A stretch of DNA of 64,000 bases from Cycas panzhihuaensis (GCA_023213395.1 CM041465.1:78995741-79059740); one strand, 5' to 3'. Shown: positions 22,106-33,464, counted from the first letter of the stretch. The notes: a model not told the origin generated them from the sequence alone. Program-made: numbers and translations.

Positions 22106-22794
22106 ATTGGTATTAGAGCATGATTTTGGCGAATTAGAATTTATCAAAGGTTTGCAATTTTGGAAGCATAAATGGCCAAATTTGGGAAAAGTGACCATAT
22201 ATTTGAAATGACTAAATCTATACCATAAATTTTAAGTGGTTATACTACAAATTTTGGAACATAATTGTGAAAGTTATAACGTTTTCAATCTCAACCTACT
22301 ATCTGCCACTATCTGTAAGGCAGAAAATGTTACTGCAACTTCAAATGACCATAACAAGGGCTATAAGTATCCGATTGACCTCAAGTTTTTTATTTTTTTA
22401 AATAGTTTTATCTTAAAACCTACTTTCTACTAGAAGTAATTTCAATACAATTGGATATTGCAATCAAATGTTATCATCATTTTAGTAACATGTACTATTA
22501 TAGTCCTTGAAACCCTAAATTTTGATCAACTTCAAAAGGTGATTACATAAGTTACAAGTCTTCAAATAACATGTCAAATTGGATTCACTAAAAGTGTTTT
22601 TACATTGCATTCATATTAAGAAGGGTTTAATTCAAATTTTATGGTTAGAATAAAAGTTATTTTAATTTTGGTGATAAAGTTTTATTTTGCCCTAATTTTT
22701 TCTATACATTTTAAGATTTTTTTGAAAATTTTTGGAGAATTCTTTCTTTGAAGAAAATTATTTTAACAAATTTTAGGCAAATATTTATATTTAA

Positions 22795-22936
22795 AATGGA
22801 TATTCCTATTTTTACTAAGGATGAAGTAGTGTGACCCATAGAATGGCTAGATAAGATTGACACATGGCTTGAAGTCAAACTTGGAGCATTAAAAAGAGAA
22901 TTTGGTCCAATTATTAAGCCATATTTGAATGGTAAG
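22795..22936 (+). pseudogene. Gag-like start of old Gypsy-type element, part 1
   Basis: ATG 22795 gives MDIPIFTKDEVV, a stop, then PIEWLDKIDTWLEVKLGALK, similar in shape to the gag of non-autonomous plant LTR elements. The frame is cut at 22936 by the insertion of the chromodomain Gypsy. After that element and its duplicated target, the sequence resumes at 28722. Confidence 0.5.
22932..22936. repeat. Left target site duplication GTAAG
   Basis: GTAAG just before the LTR start TGTAGC is repeated at 28717-28721 just after the other LTR. Confidence 0.93.
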
Positions 22937-23556
22937 TGTAGCACTCCGAAATATGGTTAAAGGTATATCATATGAGCATTCAAATGAAAGGCCTCTGAAC
23001 AATGATTCCAATGGTTTAGACGAAAGTCAATTCCGACATCCCTATCAAAAGTTATGACCATTTAAAGACAGCCTGCCAGTTTTTAGAGAAGCTGTGGGCG
23101 ACTTCTCATGATTATGTTAGGCGCACTCCTCCCTGCTCTAGCCGACTTCATTTTGTCCCAGTTTATGCGCCTATATATAGGGGCTTTGAGATCATTCGAA
23201 ATTATCCATTGGTGAAGCTTTTTCCTCCTCATTTTCGGCCTTAAGGCAAGTGTATATTTTCGGCCTTAAGACTGCAATTTCTGGGAGGATCCCCGCCTCG
23301 AAGGGTTTGGTGATTGTTGCAGGCAATACAGGTATTCTGTTGGAACTCTACTTATATTTTGTACACTTTGGTATCGTATTTTTGTTTTTAACCTATAATT
23401 GGAGATATAATTTTGGATCAAAAGGTGCTTGCCATCTGTGAATTCGCTCTATTTGGTTTTAGTATTTGTGGTCTTTTTCTCTATTATTGTTCAGTTTCTG
23501 TGAATTTGCCCTACTCTGCTCTATTTTCTGTCCACTTGGGTAAAGGACTCGCTACA
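22937..23556 (+). repeat. 5' LTR of chromodomain Gypsy
   Basis: It starts TGTAGCACTCC and ends GCTACA, with a TATATATAGGGGCTTTGAG promoter-like block near 23173. It is followed by AG and the primer site. Confidence 0.95.
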
Positions 23557-23558
23557 AG

Positions 23559-23570
23559 TGGTATCAGAGC
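23559..23570 (+). promoter_or_regulatory. Primer binding site (tRNA-iMet type)
   Basis: TGGTATCAGAGC, a full match to the 3' end complement of plant initiator methionine tRNA, two bases after the 5' LTR. Confidence 0.92.
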
Positions 23571-23693
23571 TTCGTTCCAAAGTGGGGAATTTTTCACGAG
23601 GGGAAAGAAAATTTTGACCCACCCTCCCACCCTAGCAATTCAGAAAGGACCAAGACAGAATTAAGTTCCAGAAAAATCAACACACAAAACAAA

Positions 23694-24610
23694 ATGTCGA
23701 GGTCCCACAATTCAGAAGAACAAGCAGTAGAAACCTTGACAGCAGTTATGGAGGAACTTTCACAACAAATCAGAAACCTAAATGGAAGATTGGACAAACA
23801 AGAGATAGCTCGGTAAAAAGCGAGCGATTCAAATCAAGACGGATCGGGGGAACCCGTAGCGAGGTTTAAGGAAGGAATTGTTTTTCAGCGAAGAAATGTG
23901 AATCAAGGAGGACCAAAGATCGCATTAGAAAAATTCAATCCAGAAAAAACACGGGACATAAGAGCATGGCTACTTCAAATGGAAACATATTTCGCAATAA
24001 ACAAAACACCAAGCATAGATATGGTGCCCATTGCCTCCATACATCTCTATGGACGAGCCTTGAATTGGTATTATTGGTGGAAAAAGATGCAAGGACCTCA
24101 GCAAGAGGAATGGAGAAATTTCAGAATAGCCATCATCAACCAATATGAAGACTCTTGGTCTATGAATAACTTTGCACAGTTGACAAGACTGCAGCAGACA
24201 GGATCAGTTAGCGAATATACAGAACAATTTCAAATGTTACAATGTATGGTTACAAAATTCCTCAGGAATGTCTAAGGGAGACATATATAAGCGGGCTCAA
24301 GGCCCCCATCAGATTCCAGGTATTAGCATAAAAACACAGAGCATTAGAAGAGATCATAAACCACGCTCAATGTGTTGAAGCTGAACTTAAAGAAACCGGG
24401 CCTACCTTCGTGTGTAGAACGGATTTTGCTCCACCATCTAACACAAACTGGCATAGGTCAGGAGTTAAATCAGACGCTCCGCTTGCAATCAAGAATACAA
24501 TGGAAAACTCCACGCGACAAGAACACATACAGAAAGGTACTTGTTTCAAATGCGGAGGGAAATGGAATCGAGAGAACCAATGCCCGGGAAAGAAGGTATT
24601 TATGCTGCAT
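23694..24610 (+). pseudogene. Gypsy gag (broken)
   Basis: ATG 23694 starts MSRSHNSEEQAVETLTAVME with a predicted coiled N-terminus, then a stop near 23815. The retrotransposon gag domain follows: LEKFNPEKTRDIRAWLLQME, ALNWYYWWKKMQGPQ and LTRLQQTGSVSEYTEQFQML. A stop at 24273 and a frameshift lead to the zinc knuckle CFKCGGKWNRENQC (about 24543), in which the histidine ligand is replaced by Asn. Gag assembles the particle that houses reverse transcription; loss of the knuckle ligand would impair RNA binding. Confidence 0.9.
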
Positions 24611-25108
24611 AATGAAGAACTGGAGATACCTGAACAAGCAGAAGAAGATACGGCCCCATATCAAGACGATAATAATGAACAGGCCGAAGCTGAACTAGAT
24701 GAACTACTAGAAATCGATATAGAAAATGTTCAAATATCTCTACAGGCCATAACAAATCAAAGTACGACACCTCAAACACTACGATTTGAAGGGATGTTGA
24801 AAGGAGCCCCAATAGCAGTGTTGGTGGATAGTGGGAGCACGCACAATTTTATCAACAGACCAACAGCCCAAAAGTTGGGAATCAAGGTGGAACCATTAAA
24901 AACCTCCCAGGTCTCAATTGCTAACGGGAAGACAACACCTTGCGGAGGATTCTGCAAAAACATCAACCTGAAAATTGGTGAGTACCCGTTGACCTCCAAT
25001 ATGTTTGCGATGCAGATAGGAGGCGTTGATATAGTCCTAGGGGTACAGTGGTTACAAATCTTAGGAAATATAGTCACCAACTACATGACCAGAGTCATGT
25101 GCTTCTGA
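24611..25108 (+). pseudogene. Gypsy aspartic protease
   Basis: In the same frame as the zinc knuckle lies an acidic linker (24630-24740) and then the retropepsin-like domain: VLVDSGSTHNFINRPTAQKL (about 24820-24880) with the D-S-G triad intact, and VDIVLGVQWLQILGNI near 25025. The frame ends at a stop at 25106-25108, where related elements continue into RT. Apart from that stop the domain looks well preserved. Confidence 0.88.
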
Positions 25109-25162
25109 ATAAATGACACAAAATACATACTACGGGGACCTAAATATCCACCAACACAATTA

Positions 25163-25960
25163 GTGTCATCTCACAGAATGGAAAGAATCATGCGGAAGAA
25201 AGCATCCACATACATAGTGTCATGCCACAAGATAGAAATCCAAGAAATTCCAACAGAAATACAGTACATCTTGGATGAATATAAACAAGTATTCGAAGAA
25301 CCCAAAGGATTACCTCCAGCAAGAGAAATTCAGCACGCGATTGATTTAATCCCAGGAGCAACACCGGTGAACATAAGGCCGTATAGGTATCCATACCACA
25401 TGAGGAAAGAGATCGAGAACATAACCAGAGAATTACTTGCACACGGCCATATTCAGACTAGCATAAGCCCATTTGCATCCCCGGTGGTTGTTAGCCCTAA
25501 GAAAGGCAGCTGTCGGGGTGTGCGTAGATTACAAGGGATTAAACAAGTTGACTATAAAAAATAGATATCCTATCCCCAGGATCGATGACCTATTAGACGA
25601 AATACACGGACCAAAATACTTCTCCAAGATAGACCTCCGATCGGGATACCATCAAATTCGGGTAAAATAGGGGGACATCCACAAGACAACATTCAGAACT
25701 CATGAGGGACTATTCGAATTCAAAGTGATGCCATTTGGTCTAACCAATGCTCTAGCAACGTTCCAGGCCACTATGAATTCCACATTCAAGGAATGTTTGA
25801 GGAAATTCGTACTAATCTTTTTCGATGATATCCTTGTCTATAGCAAAACATGGAGAGAACATTTGGAACACCTAAGATTAATCCTAGAAATTTTAGCAAA
25901 AGGTTTATTCTTTGCAAACAAGAAAAAATGCTCTTTTGGCCAACAGGAACTCGAACACCT
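25163..25960 (+). pseudogene. Gypsy reverse transcriptase (broken)
   Basis: RT begins with YKQVFEEPKGLPPAREIQHA and IRPYRYPYHMRKEIE. A frameshift near 25500 separates [14 protein letters not shown] from [36 protein letters not shown] ends at a stop (25668-25670). The frame resumes as MPFGLTNALATFQATMNSTF and the catalytic FFDDILVYSK near 25820, with both aspartates present. The enzyme copies element RNA into cDNA. A frameshift and a stop disable it, but all catalytic residues are visible. Confidence 0.92.
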
Positions 25961-26650
25961 CGGTCATATCACTACTCCAAATGGAATCAAGGTTGACCCC
26001 AAGAAAGTCCAAGCAATAATAGAATGGCCAGCACCAAAGAATGTCATGGGAGTTCGCAGCTTCTTAAGAGCAACCAGATACCTCAAGAAATTCATAAGAG
26101 GATATGCTGACATAGCAGCTCCACTTACGGATCTGACAAAAAAGGATGCTTTCACATGGAACAAAACGGCCAACAACGCCTTTGAAGAACTAAAAAGCGC
26201 AATGGTAAGAGCCCTAGTTTTAGCAGTCCCAGACTTCTCAAAACCATTCATCTTGGAATGTGATGCTTCAGGGTTTGGCATAGGAGTTGTCCTATTACAA
26301 GACGAAAGACCAATAGCGTACAAAAGCAGGAAATTGAATAACAAAGAAAAGTTAATGCCCATCTATGATAAGGAGATGCTAGCAATAATGCATGCGATCA
26401 ACCAGTGGAGATAGTATTTACTAGGCAGCTCCTTCCAGGTACGAACGGACCACGACAGTCTCAAATACTTCTTAAATCAAGACACCATCGATTTAACAAC
26501 AAAAGTGGGTGAGCAAACTACAAACATTCGATTTCTCCATTGTGTACAAAAAGGGCAAAGACAATGTCATAGCAGACACCCTCTCAAGAATTCCAGAAGA
26601 AACTCAAGAGAAACCAGCACTACATACAATATCAATGGCTACTCCAACCT
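25961..26650 (+). pseudogene. Gypsy RNase H (broken)
   Basis: After the thumb/connection (EHLGHITTPNGIKVD, FLRATRYLKKFIRGYADIAA) the RNase H domain shows LECDASGFGIGVVLLQ (about 26253), PIAYKSRKLN, IYDKEMLAI and VRTDHDSLKYFLNQ. A stop at 26412-26414 cuts it where relatives have Gln in W-R-Q-Y-L-L. A frameshift near 26500 precedes the tail FSIVYKKGKDNVIADTLSR (about 26527-26585). Confidence 0.9.
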
Positions 26651-27783
26651 GGCATGAGACATTAAAGAAGGAATACGACAACGATCCGATGTACAAACAA
26701 TTGATCGACAAAGTAAGGCAGGACAAAACTGGCTCATATGAGATACAACAGGGAGTAATACTCAGGAAAGGAAAGATCTACATTCCTAGAAGGTCAGGGC
26801 TAAAGGAGATAATATTACAAGAAGGCCATTCCACACCGATAGCAGGTCACACAGGGATTGACAAGGCATATAGGAAGATAAGAGCTTCGTTTTACTAGAA
26901 AGGATTAAAAATAGACGTTCAAAAGTTCGTGGAAGAATGTGATACCTATCAACAAAATAGGATTGAATGCATAAAAACACCAGGATTACTCCAGTTGTTG
27001 CCAACGCTAGAACAAAAATGGGACGAAATATCCATGGATTTTATAACCGGATTACCCTGCTCTGAAGGAAAGGACGCAATTCTATTCATCATAGATCACC
27101 TCACCAAATATGGCCACTTCAGAGGACTGAAATCGACAGCTAAGGCCAGCAATGTGGCAGAACTATATATGAAGTAGATCCATAAGTTGCATGGTTCTCC
27201 TAAAGCAATTGTAAGTGACTGTGACCCAAAATTTACTAGTAAATTTTGGCAAGATCTATTCAAAATTGTAGGCACAAAACTCAAGATGAGCACATCATAC
27301 CATCCTCAGACGGATGGGCAAACAGAGATTGTCAACAAATGCTTAGAGGGTTACTTGAGAAACTTATGCTCAGACAAACAAAAATAATGGCATCAATGGT
27401 TACATTTAGTAGAATGGTGGTACAACACCACATATCATTCTTCAACAAAAATGACACCTTTCCAGGCTTTGTATGGCTACATGCCACCATCATTATTAAC
27501 CTGGAATAGACCTTCACAGGTCCAGGCAATCGAAGAACATTGGAAGCAAATGGAGGAAACCATCAACAAATTGAAGGATAACCAAGCAATTACACAAAAC
27601 AGAATGAAACAACAAGCCGATCTAAAACACTCGGAACGACAATTTGAAGTAGGAGACTGGGTCTTCTTACGCCTTCAGCCATACAAACAGATGTCCTTAC
27701 AGAAAAGAAACAATCAAAAGCTAGCACCTAGATACTTTGGTCCTTACAAAATCACTTCCAAAGTAGGTGAAGTCGCCTACTAG
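26651..27783 (+). pseudogene. Gypsy integrase (broken)
   Basis: The zinc-binding domain runs from GHTGIDKAYRKIRASFY to CDTYQQNR, where the second Cys of the usual C-x-x-C is Tyr. The catalytic core shows ISMDFITGLPCS (about 27028), VSDCDPKFTSKFWQ (about 27212) and TSYHPQTDGQTEIVNK (about 27295), giving an intact D-D-E. Stops interrupt at 26896, 27175, 27385 and 27781. The GPYKITSKVGEVAY block at the end is the GPY/F-type module upstream of the chromodomain. Confidence 0.9.
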
Positions 27784-27889
27784 TTAGAACTCCCAGAAAA
27801 CACAAAGATTCACAACGTTCTCCATGTATCCTGTCTAAAGAAGAAAATTGGGGAAAAGATCGTTCCTCAATCCAACATACCAGAGCTCG

Positions 27890-28065
27890 ATGAGGAAGGA
27901 AAGATGACACTAGAACCTGAAGGGATCTTACAATCCCGCACCCGATCTCTTAGGTCCAAACAGATCAAAGAGCACCTAATCAAATGGAAGAACCTGGATA
28001 TTGAAGACGCCACTTGGGAAAATGACGAATGGTTAAAACAATTTCCGAGCCTGCTAGTGCTTTGA
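27890..28065 (+). pseudogene. Chromodomain at integrase C-terminus
   Basis: LQSRTRSLRSKQIKEHLIKW followed by KNLDIEDATWENDEWLKQFP forms the chromodomain that in chromoviruses tethers integration to marked heterochromatin. Aromatic cage positions are partly retained (two Trp and one Phe). The stop at 28063-28065 is the natural polyprotein end, about 30 bases before the 3' LTR. Confidence 0.85.
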
Positions 28066-28080
28066 GGGCAAAGCACAATT

Positions 28081-28096
28081 TCAAGGGGAGGGGACT
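28081..28096 (+). promoter_or_regulatory. Polypurine tract of chromodomain Gypsy
   Basis: AAGGGGAGGGGACT lies directly before the 3' LTR start, the expected plus-strand primer. Confidence 0.85.
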
Positions 28097-28716
28097 TGTA
28101 CCACTCCAAAATATAGTCAAAGGTATATCATATGAGCATTCAAATGAAAGGCCCCTGAACGAAGATTCCAATGGTTTAGACGAAAGTCAATTCCGACATC
28201 CCTATCAAAAGTTATGACCATTTAAAGACAACCTGCCAGTTTTTAGAGAAGCTGTGGGCGACTTCTCATGATTATGTTAGGCACACTCCTCCCTGCTCTG
28301 GCTGACTTCATTTTGTCCCAGTTTATGCGCCTATATATAGGGGCTTTGAGATCATTTGAAATTATCCATTGGTGAAGCTTTTTCCTCCTCATTTTCGGCC
28401 TTAAGGCAAGTGTATATTTTCGGCCTTAGGACTGCAATTTCTGGGAGGATCCCCGCCTCGAAGGGTTTGGTGATTGTTGCAGGCAATACAGGTACTCTGT
28501 TGGAACTCTACTTATATTTTGTACACTTTGGTATCGTATTTTTGTTTTTAACCTATAATTGGAGATATAATTTTGGATCAAATGGTGTTTGCCATCTGTG
28601 AATTCGCTCTATTTGGTTTTGGTATTTGTGGTCTTTTTCTCTATTATTGTTCTGTTTCTGTGAATTTGCTCTACTCTGCTCTATTTTCTGTCCAATTGGG
28701 TAAAGGACTTGCTACA
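28097..28716 (+). repeat. 3' LTR of chromodomain Gypsy
   Basis: 620 bases, same length as the 5' LTR, with about 21 substitutions of which about 16 are transitions. It ends GCTACA and is followed by GTAAG. Confidence 0.95.
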
Positions 28717-28721
28717 GTAAG
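28717..28721. repeat. Right target site duplication GTAAG
   Basis: Direct repeat of 22932-22936. Confidence 0.93.
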
Positions 28722-29145
28722 GCTTGTGACAGGGCCTAGAATACACTGTCTAAGGCTAGTCCATGGAAAACCTTTTCAAAGTATTTCCTTATAGTCTTTG
28801 ATAAAAGAGGTTAATAGGTGGTAATACGAACAATGACAAATTATACTAATGATGAATTCACAAGTTTCAAGGAAAAGTGTCAAAACAAAGACAGGAAAAA
28901 AAGGCAACAGGAAGCCCTATCGAGGGTACAAGATACACTAAAAGGTCTAGAGAAGATAAGGGATTGGGAATAAAAAAAGAAAGAACTGACTAAGTAGATT
29001 GAAGAATAATCTGACAAGGAATATGATTATGAATAATGTAATGAAAAGACAAGTGACATGTAGGCATCAGGCAAGGTAACACTCATTGGTGAGTAGTCCG
29101 AAGAAGAATTCAACAAGCAAATAAGCTCCCATAATGTACCTGCTT
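28722..29145 (+). pseudogene. Gag-like remainder of old Gypsy-type element, part 2
   Basis: Downstream of the inserted Gypsy, one frame reads NYTNDEFTSFKEKCQNKDRK and, after further charged residues, LSRVQDTLKGLEKIRDWE. This is rich in Lys, Glu and Arg and coiled-coil-like. It fits the continuation of the gag-like frame interrupted at 22936. I do not recognise a named domain. Confidence 0.4.
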
Positions 29146-29149
29146 TAAA

Positions 29150-29853
29150 TTCTAATCTTGTTTTATACTTGTCTATTTATTTTGGCAATTTCCTTACTCA
29201 TCTTGAATTCCCAGGTTCTATAGCCTTAAAAAATTCCTCAACCCTTGTTCAACAAGATACTATAATTGAATTAAAACCTAAAGCCCTCAAATCTCATCTC
29301 CTAATGGGAAAAAAACTTATTCCATTTGAGATACCTCATTGCATCTTTTTCTTGAGGAAACCTCTTTATCACCATCCCCTTGTTCCTCAAGTTCCACTCT
29401 CCTTTCAACAAGTTTCATCACCTAGTTCTATCACTATACACTATTTTATAAACCATTGACTTTTCTCTCTCCACATCCCTACTCACATTACCACCAAACG
29501 TAATTCTAATCTTGTTTTATACTTGTCTATTTATTTTGGCAGTTTCCTTACTCATCTTGAATTCCCAAGTTCTATAGCCTTAAAAAATTCCTCAACCCTT
29601 GTTCAACAAGATACTATAACTGAATTAAAACCTAAAGCCCTCAAATCTCATCTCCTAATGGGAAAAATGCTTATTCCATTTGAGATACCTCATTGCATCT
29701 TTTTCTTGAGGAAACCTCTTTATCACCATCCCCTTGTTCCTCATGTTCCACTCCCCTTTCAACAAGTTTCATCCCCTAGTTCTATCACTATACACCGCTT
29801 TATAAACCATTGATTTTTCTCTCTCCACATCCCTATTCACCTTACCACCAAAC
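29150..29853 (+). repeat. 354-bp tandem duplication
   Basis: Bases 29150-29499 and 29504-29853 are near-identical direct copies at a period of 354. Both carry an open frame of 96 residues starting MSIYFG and ending FINH, differing at a handful of positions (GNFLTHLEFPG against GSFLTHLEFPS, for example). Both end in CCACCAAAC. The duplication lies inside the old Gypsy-type element. The repeated frame may be part of its polyprotein, but no motif is recognised. Confidence 0.85.
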
Positions 29854-30620
29854 TTCTTACCTGCCAACTTATCTCACTTAGTTGTTTTGATTACTCTACA
29901 CATTACCTTCACATGCCCCTATCAAAATCTCTTTCCCATAAAGAATGCCTAGCCATTATCCCCTACTTATCATCTAGAAACTCTTCATTCCTTTAGTTTT
30001 CTTGTTAATCCAATTTCCTTTATCTTTCATTATTTGTGCCATTATTATCCTTATCTATAAATCCCTCACCTTATTTCCTTACCCATTCTACACCTCATAA
30101 TTTCCATTTTCTAGTCAATCCATTGTATAAGTTGTCTTACAGTTTTCTCCCAAATACACATCATCATTTCCTTCCATTCCTCTTACATTCTATATCTCTT
30201 CCCTTGTTGCATGCCTACATAAAACTTCCATCATACCCTTTATCCGTCGTGTTTCTTACTTAATTTTTCTTGATGTATGTCCACATAAAACTTCTTGCAT
30301 GCCAACAATTCCTCACATTCTACTTCCCCTACATAGCCTCCATACATGTTTCACTTCTCAATTTCAATTACACTACGGACCACTCTTACACCCTACCCAT
30401 ACCAACACTTAAATATAAATCTATTGTGTCCCTCTTTTCCATACTTACAAAATGCTTCATATCAACCTCATTAGCTCTACTTCAAACCCACCCTCTTACC
30501 TATAATTTGAATTTCTTTCATCACTCTTCACCCCTTGCATATTCATTTTATGTACTTCATGTCAATCATACGTATCAATATCATATTCCCCATCACTTTC
30601 CTATTTCATATCACACATTG
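29854..30620. other. Pyrimidine-rich non-coding stretch
   Basis: The plus strand is strongly rich in C and T with few G (many CCTTAC, TTCCTT and CATTCC runs). Open frames here (for example 30036-30263 and 30270-30656) have skewed composition and no recognisable motif. It is internal sequence of the old Gypsy-type element or an older insertion in it. Confidence 0.5.
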
Positions 30621-30625
30621 TTCAA

Positions 30626-30905
30626 TGTTGGGTTAATGTTCATTTTAAATTATTAAAGAGTGTGCCAACATTGGGGCTGGTGGAGCCGACTTTAGCCAAA
30701 CTCAGTTGACTTTTAATTAATTTTTTAAATGTTGTTTCTCAACACCGAAGACGGTAGATGTTGGGCTTTGCTCATCATCCCATCTATTTATATTGGGCCT
30801 CACGGCCCCCTGGTATTTTTTAACACTGCCATCTTTACGGAAATTATATTATGTTCTTTAATATGGCTTTATAATCATTGTTCTCTCTAACTCCCTTCAC
30901 CTTCA
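30626..30905 (+). repeat. 5' LTR of family D Copia
   Basis: 280 bases, TGTTGGGTTAATG to CACCTTCA, followed by a primer site TTTGGTATCAAAGAC of the tRNA-iMet type. A TATTTATATTGGG promoter-like box lies near 30785. Confidence 0.9.
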
Positions 30906-31440
30906 TTTGGTATCAAAGACTGCTTGCAGAGTCTATAGAGCATTGAGGAGTATAGTAACTATTTGATTTATATTTTGTATTTAATACTTACCTTCTATTG
31001 CAAGGCAATTAAATCAAGCTATTGGCATATACTTGGTTGTTGTTTGAGGAGTGTCTAGTGGTTGTATATTTATTCTCTCACAGCCACTCTCCTTGTGACT
31101 ATTGCAGTCTCTGTTTTTTTTTTTTTTCAATCTGTGGTTGTTTTGTTCCTTTCTAAGAGTCGTATATACCTATATATTATTATATTGCCATAAATCAAGC
31201 TTAAATTTTAAATTTTATTGATACGATTGATATATTTTTTAAATATATTACATCTTATAACCTTTTTCTCTCTGCGTCTCTCTGCGCATAAACGCTCTTT
31301 GTTAGCTCTTCTGCATGGCCTATGTGGCCCATCTCTACAACAATAGGCTTTGTCTCTCGTCTAAATCTTATTGACATTGTTATATGACTGATATTCTTTA
31401 ATATACTTCATCTTTATAAGTTGTTTTTGCCTCAAGCATC

Positions 31441-31640
31441 TGTGTGTCCTCGACGAGCCGTGACACCGTGTGTGATCTTCACGACCTCTGCTTTCTGGCC
31501 GATGACTCCTTTCACATTGATACTGATCCAAAGAAGCTGCTAAGACAGAAACTCAGAGATTTCTTGTCTAGTTTGATCGATTGTTTTTAGCCTGAGGATT
31601 AAAACACTATCTTTGACTTCATCAAGCTCCTGTTCTCTAT
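31441..31640 (+). other. Possible captured exon-like fragment in Copia leader
   Basis: One plus-strand frame reads DTVCDLHDLCFLADDSFHID and then DPKKLLRQKLRDFLSSLIDC before a stop, continuing IFDFIKLLFSIGRAKP after two stops. Codon third positions are richer in C and G than the surroundings. I do not recognise the protein, and an opposing minus-strand frame (31540-31749) is also open, so coding sense is unproven. Confidence 0.3.
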
Positions 31641-33050
31641 TGGACGAGCAAAACCATAGCAAATAACTACCCGTTCTGATTTTGGCTGAATCATCTTCAC
31701 AGTAGAAAAGATGGATCAAAATTTCGTCACTCCATTTGCGAGATATCATCTTCTAAAGCTTCTCTACCTCACTGTTTTTCAAAACCCCGTTGCCCATTTA
31801 TTTGTTTCAACATTTTTTTATAATTTTAATATTTATATTTCTTAATTTTTGATATATATATATATATATAAACACTCCTCAATTCGATTGATTGTTTTTT
31901 TGAGTTGTTTTTGATTGATTTTGATCAATTTAAACTGATCTGTTAGTCGCGTAGGTAGGGTCTGTGCGTTTTAATTTTGATTTATTTATTTAATCTTTTA
32001 CAAAGGTTTTGATAAATTTAATTAAATTGAAATTCTATTTTAAATCCGTGCCCCCCCTCACCGTTTAGCCGGTTGTCATATTGTTTGCCCATGTGACCTT
32101 TTGCTTTGATTTGAAAGGGGCAGATTTGAAATTTGATTAAGTCATTTTTTATAATTTTGGTTTTTAAGACATTTAGTTATAATTTATAATATTTGAGTTC
32201 TGTAGCCCCTTTCTCGCTAGCAAGTGGTCACTTGGAGAGACCCGGTAACCAGGGGCTACATTGCTAAGGGGGCTTAAGGCCAACCTTCATTCATTCTTTT
32301 ACCATAAAGAGGTGTCTTCGCCTTTTTTGCAATAACTTTCTATCCAGGAGTCCATTTTTTGAATGGTTTGAACCGTCGAAAAGTTGATTATGAGAACTAT
32401 AGTTTAGAATTACTTTGAGACTAATTTGAATTTGTTTTGCAAGGTTTTTAAGCTGTCAAAAATTAACCTACTTGTTTGATCTATATTTGAGCATTTTTCA
32501 TTATTTTTGAAATAATATTTCAATTTTATTTAAGGATATTGATGCTACACTATAGTACTAATTGTTATTAGCAGTTTTTAATCTATTATTTGAATTCATA
32601 AGTGTTTGATGGTTGATCTTGTGTATCACTCTTGGATCAAATTTTATCAACAAGAGCTCTCTAAACCCCTTTTTACTTTAGTTTATTTCATTTATTTTCC
32701 AGTTTTTCAATTTTATTTGGTAAAAGGAACCTTGTTTGTAAGAAACACCACAAAATCAATATTAGTTTTGACACATTAATAAGATAATTTCCCAATCAAC
32801 CACACTTTTTTCCAACTTTGCAAGGGGAATGGTTAGGACCCCTAAAGTTACCACCCTGCATATGCCTTTGGTGTACTCTAATTTGTTGAGGAAACCATTG
32901 GCTATGAGGCGTAATAGGTGGCATGCTGAGGTGGAAAACCTTTTACCATTAGAATTTGGAGACCAAGCTAGACCCGGAGAGAGTGAGTGCCTTCATTGGT
33001 TAAGCTCTCAACGTTAGATTTGTTGCTAGGTATAAGTCTGGCGTAGGTGG

Positions 33051-33374
33051 ACCAACAAATCTGGGGGATCTTAAACCTTCTTAGTAATCCGCGTACTGAG
33101 GTATATCAAACCTTGAACTCATATACCGGTATATTGGGTCCCTAGTTTGCCACTTGTGGACCGACGCCATTAAATAGGATAGCAACCGAGAGCTTTCCTT
33201 GGAGACCCTAAGACCAACAAATCAGGGAGGTCTTGAACCTTCTCAACAGCCCACGTACTGAAGCATATTGAGCCTTGAGCTCACATACCAGTATATTAGG
33301 TCCCTGGTTTGCCACTTGTGGGCAGGTGCCATTAGACAGAATAGCAACCGAGAGCTTTCCTTGGAGACCCTGAG
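33051..33374 (+). repeat. 162-bp tandem duplication in Copia leader
   Basis: ACCAACAAATC at 33051 recurs at 33213. Both units carry TATATTGGGTCCCTAGTTTG-like and AGCAACCGAGAGCTTTCC blocks in the same order. Divergence of about 12% by eye shows the duplication is old. Confidence 0.85.
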
Positions 33375-33464
33375 ACTTAGAATCCTAGATTAGAAATCCC
33401 CTAGGTAGATAGGACACAAATACAACTACATTTTTGGGGTACACTTAAAGTATTTGAGTTTACA

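Larger units (their letters stand above)
22937..28716 (+). mobile_element. Complete chromodomain Gypsy element
   Basis: A 5.78-kb element with 620-base LTRs, primer site, gag, protease, RT, RNase H, integrase and a C-terminal chromodomain, flanked by GTAAG. The order RT-RNase H-integrase-chromodomain defines a plant chromovirus. The LTRs differ at about 21 positions (about 96.6% identity), so it is older than the 14164 Copia but younger than the elements around it. Each domain is recognisable, but the frame is broken by at least seven stops and a few frameshifts. Confidence 0.95.
30906..33464 (+). other. Long leader of family D Copia
   Basis: About 2.56 kb between the LTR and gag, several times the usual Copia leader. 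It includes a TA microsatellite (31852-31870), a protein-like block at 31441-31640, a short open frame at 32829-33017 and a 162-bp tandem duplication at 33051-33374. No gag or pol motif occurs before 33465. The length suggests acquired sequence or an unrecognised old insertion. Confidence 0.65.

Noticed and set aside
30270-30656. Open frame of 128 codons in pyrimidine-rich sequence
   Set aside because: Base skew alone suppresses stops on this strand, residue composition is extreme, and the frame runs into the family D LTR.
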